A stretch of 6,522 nucleotides of DNA from Gammaproteobacteria bacterium GWE2_37_16 (GTDB lineage Bacteria > Pseudomonadota > Gammaproteobacteria > UBA9339), in assembly GCA_001801285.1 (NCBI GenBank), contig MGXG01000079.1, forward strand, positions 1 through 6,522, given 5' to 3'. The notes below the pieces were generated by a model that searched no databases, was not told the DNA's origin, and saw nothing but the letters and a program-made list of their open reading frames with translations. Numbering within the stretch: the first letter of the stretch is position 1; each line of letters starts with the position of its first letter. A program made the position numbers and the translations under genes. Shown here piece after piece: positions 4,233 through 6,522 of this stretch.

Positions 4233-5867
4233 TTGAACTCCACAAACCAAAATCTTCGTATCGTTCTAGCCCAACTAAATCCATTGGTTGGCGATATTGA
4301 AAACAATCTAGTTAAAATCAAAAAAGCTGCTCTACATGCCAAAAATGTCTTACATGCCAATGTGGTTGTCTTTCCAGAAATGGCTTTAGCTGGTTATCCA
4401 CCGGAAGATCTATTGCTTCGCTCTGAGTTTTACGATCGCATTAATCTTGCCATAGATAACTTAAAACAATTTTTACCCGATACCTATCTAATCATTGGTT
4501 ATCCAGAACAGAATCATATAGGAAATTACAATAGCGCTGGTGTTTTTTATGACGGTAAAATTATCGCCAATTACCACAAACAACTTTTACCAAATTACGG
4601 TGTTTTTGATGAAAAACGTTACTTTAAATCCGGCAAAAAACCTTGCATTGTCGATATATTTGGTAACAAAGTCGCTATTTTAATTTGTGAAGATCTTTGG
4701 CAAAAAGAACCCATACAACAAGCAAAAATTAGTGGCGCAGAAATTATTATAAGTATCAACGCCTCACCTTTTGATCTTTACAAGCCCTTGTTGCGCGAAG
4801 AAATTGTGGCGGAACGTGTTAAAGAAACGCATTTACCAATAATTTATCTCAATACCGTTGGCGCTCAAGATGAGCTGGTTTTTGATGGCGGATCATTTGT
4901 GATGAATTCAGCAAGTGAAGTAACGCAACGCGGAGTTTTTTTTGAAGAAAGTTTAATTACTGTTGATCTTATACGGGAAAATAGCGCTTTACTGCCAAAA
5001 CCACTAGAAGCCCTACCTATTATTGGCAAAGTCGAACGAGTTTACAAAGCTTTAGTGCTTGGCATTCGTGATTACATTGAAAAAAACCATTTTCCTGGCG
5101 CCTTGATTGGTCTTTCCGGTGGCATTGATTCAGCTTTAACACTTGCTCTGGCAGTTGACGCCATCGGCAAGGAACGTGTCCATACCGTTTTCATGCCTTC
5201 CCGCTACACACGTCAAATTAGCGGGGAAGATGCAAAAGCAATCGCTAAAAATTTTGGTATTGCCTATAGCGAAATTCCTATCGAACCAGTTTTTCAAAGT
5301 TTTTTACAAAGTTTAAGCAACGAATTCTCTGGAACGAGCGCTGACACCACTGAAGAAAACCTGCAAGCTCGCTGTCGCGGTACAATTTTAATGGCAATTT
5401 CCAACAAAAAGCGCTACATCGTTCTGTCCACTGGCAATAAAAGTGAAATGTCAGTTGGTTATGCGACCTTATATGGCGATATGGTTGGTGGTTTCTGTGT
5501 TTTAAAAGATGTACCTAAAACTTTAGTTTATGAATTGGTTAATTATCGTAATAGTCTAAGCAAAACGCCACTTATACCACAGAGAATCATCGACCGACCA
5601 CCCTCTGCCGAACTTGCTTCCGACCAGAAAGACACTGACAGCCTCCCACCCTACCCAATTCTCGATGCCATTTTGGAACGCTTTGTCGAGTGTGACCAAT
5701 CAGCACAAGAAATCATTGCTGCTGGTTTTGATGCAACAATCGTCAAAAAAGTGATCAATATGGTTTATCGCAACGAGTATAAACGCCGCCAAGCACCAGT
5801 TGGGGTACGCATTACTGCGCGCGCTTTTGGACGGGACAGAAGATATCCAATTACGTCGGGGTTTTAG
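4233..5867 (+). CDS. nadE: Glutamine-dependent NAD(+) synthetase
   Basis: NadE catalyses the last step of NAD synthesis, converting nicotinic acid adenine dinucleotide to NAD with ATP and ammonia drawn from glutamine. The 544-residue protein has both domains in full. The N-terminal nitrilase-type glutaminase (about 8-260) has the Glu-Lys-Cys triad at E49 (VVFPEMALAGYP), K116 (NYHKQLLPNYG) and C152 (ICEDLW). The C-terminal synthetase (about 265-544) has the PP-loop SGGIDS at 295-300, then STGNKSEMSVGYATLYGD and RPPSAELASDQ. The start is TTG at 4233: an in-frame TGA stands at 4224-4226 and the first in-frame ATG is codon 50, inside the glutaminase active site. An ATT at 4227 is the only upstream alternative. 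A GGGA (4217-4220) is the best ribosome-binding candidate but is somewhat far from the start. It is probably transcribed with tRNA-Lys. Its last 17 bp overlap the convergent Abi-like gene. Confidence 0.96.
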   Translation: MNSTNQNLRIVLAQLNPLVGDIENNLVKIKKAALHAKNVLHANVVVFPEMALAGYPPEDLLLRSEFYDRINLAIDNLKQFLPDTYLIIGYPEQNHIGNYNSAGVFYDGKIIANYHKQLLPNYGVFDEKRYFKSGKKPCIVDIFGNKVAILICEDLWQKEPIQQAKISGAEIIISINASPFDLYKPLLREEIVAERVKETHLPIIYLNTVGAQDELVFDGGSFVMNSASEVTQRGVFFEESLITVDLIRENSALLPKPLEALPIIGKVERVYKALVLGIRDYIEKNHFPGALIGLSGGIDSALTLALAVDAIGKERVHTVFMPSRYTRQISGEDAKAIAKNFGIAYSEIPIEPVFQSFLQSLSNEFSGTSADTTEENLQARCRGTILMAISNKKRYIVLSTGNKSEMSVGYATLYGDMVGGFCVLKDVPKTLVYELVNYRNSLSKTPLIPQRIIDRPPSAELASDQKDTDSLPPYPILDAILERFVECDQSAQEIIAAGFDATIVKKVINMVYRNEYKRRQAPVGVRITARAFGRDRRYPITSGF

Positions 5868-6522
5868 GATTTTCTAAAAAAATACTGCTGCTTTTGCCTT
5901 GTGCACGAATATAACCTTCGGCATGCAATGTTTTGAAACAATTAAAAGTTTTTAAATATTCAAGCGATACGGGGGATAGACATCCTATCAAATATAATAA
6001 ACTTTCATATTGACTGAGCAAATTATCCCAATACCATATTGGCTCATAATGAAACACTCTATTTCTTAGCTTTCTAATACGGCTAACTGCTTTTGAAAGG
6101 TAACTACGAGTTCGATCCTTTTTAGAAATATGCGGAAATACCTTAGGCAGTAATTTTGGCCAAAGAATTTGCTCATGTTCATAATGTGTCTCCAAAAGAC
6201 TTGTCCAAAAACCTAAAGACAGTTCTGTAACCATATTATTAGGATCGAGCGATTTGTTTTGACGCTTTAGACTATATTTAACTTCGCAAATGATCTGCTT
6301 TTCCCTAGCACGTAAAAAATCCTCATCAAACCAATAATCATTTTTAAATAAATCGGCAATTGCTCTATGCAATGAATTTCTAAAAACGATTTCAAATATC
6401 TGTAAGGCTGGATATAACGCTTGGCTCAATTCTATATTCCAATAATACAATGCTATCGCATCTACAATGTTTGAATTTTCATTTTGCAAGTATTTATTTA
6501 ATCTTTTTTCAGAAAAAGCCAA
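5851..6522 (-). CDS. Abi-like (Abi_2/HEPN-type) protein, probably 5'-partial
   Basis: At least 223 residues are encoded. The first codon in the window is TTG at its very edge (6520-6522), which may be an internal leucine. Relatives usually have several more residues before this point, so the gene probably continues outside. The protein is largely helical and rich in aromatic residues, with no signal peptide or membrane segment. It resembles the Abi-like family known from abortive phage infection proteins. Conserved-looking features are YYWNIELSQALYPALQ (26-41), EIVFRNSLHRAI (44-55) and RNRVFHYEPIW (153-163). The last contains R153-x4-H158, which fits the R-x4-6-H catalytic motif of HEPN ribonucleases. 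RNA cleavage is therefore plausible, as a defence or toxin activity, but this is inference. The final six codons lie within the 3' end of nadE on the opposite strand. Sampled stretches look slightly more AT-rich than nadE. Confidence 0.75.
   Translation of the reverse strand: MAFSEKRLNKYLQNENSNIVDAIALYYWNIELSQALYPALQIFEIVFRNSLHRAIADLFKNDYWFDEDFLRAREKQIICEVKYSLKRQNKSLDPNNMVTELSLGFWTSLLETHYEHEQILWPKLLPKVFPHISKKDRTRSYLSKAVSRIRKLRNRVFHYEPIWYWDNLLSQYESLLYLIGCLSPVSLEYLKTFNCFKTLHAEGYIRAQGKSSSIFLENPKTPT

Noticed and set aside
4100..4360. An 86-codon minus-strand reading frame across tRNA-Lys and the start of nadE
   Set aside because: It is antisense to a perfect tRNA cloverleaf and to the conserved NadE N-terminus, and has no family features.

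Overview
The window reads as chromosomal DNA from an AT-rich Gram-negative bacterium, most probably a gammaproteobacterium. The grounds are ordinary housekeeping genes, a tRNA with a genome-encoded CCA end, and repeats of the REP type (5' GTAG followed by a small hairpin). A Legionellales/Coxiellaceae-like host is a guess from the general look of the proteins and was not tested by any search.

Layout: 1-196 is the 3' end of a family 4-type uracil-DNA glycosylase gene (+). A good sigma70-type promoter (208-236) then leads into a Gfo/Idh/MocA oxidoreductase (299-1261, +) through a leader that begins with a single REP hairpin. The convergent gap 1262-1519 holds a REP pair. trpS (1520-2527) and birA (2855-3859) lie on the minus strand, separated by a 327-nt gene-free region with a tandem 11-bp repeat. 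The region 3860-4065 upstream of birA holds a second REP pair and the promoter of tRNA-Lys(UUU) (4066-4141, +). The glutamine-dependent NAD synthetase gene nadE (4233-5867, +) follows the tRNA and starts with TTG. Its last 17 bp overlap, tail to tail, an Abi-like gene with a HEPN-type R-x4-H motif (5851-6522, -), which probably continues beyond the window.

The genes do not form one pathway. They cover DNA repair (UDG), a nucleotide-sugar-type oxidoreductase possibly linked to lipid A or envelope sugars, tryptophan and lysine decoding (trpS, tRNA-Lys), biotin attachment (birA) and NAD synthesis (nadE). The accessory part is the Abi-like gene, whose relatives include phage-defence and toxin proteins.

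The most distinctive structure not explained by genes is the dispersed REP family. It has one single copy and two inverted pairs. Both pairs have exactly 42 nt between the arms, a palindrome at the centre of that spacer, and an AATCAYAA-type flank at the same distance on the right side. No transposase that could mobilise them is present here. I found no CRISPR array, insertion sequence, riboswitch or convincing intrinsic terminator.
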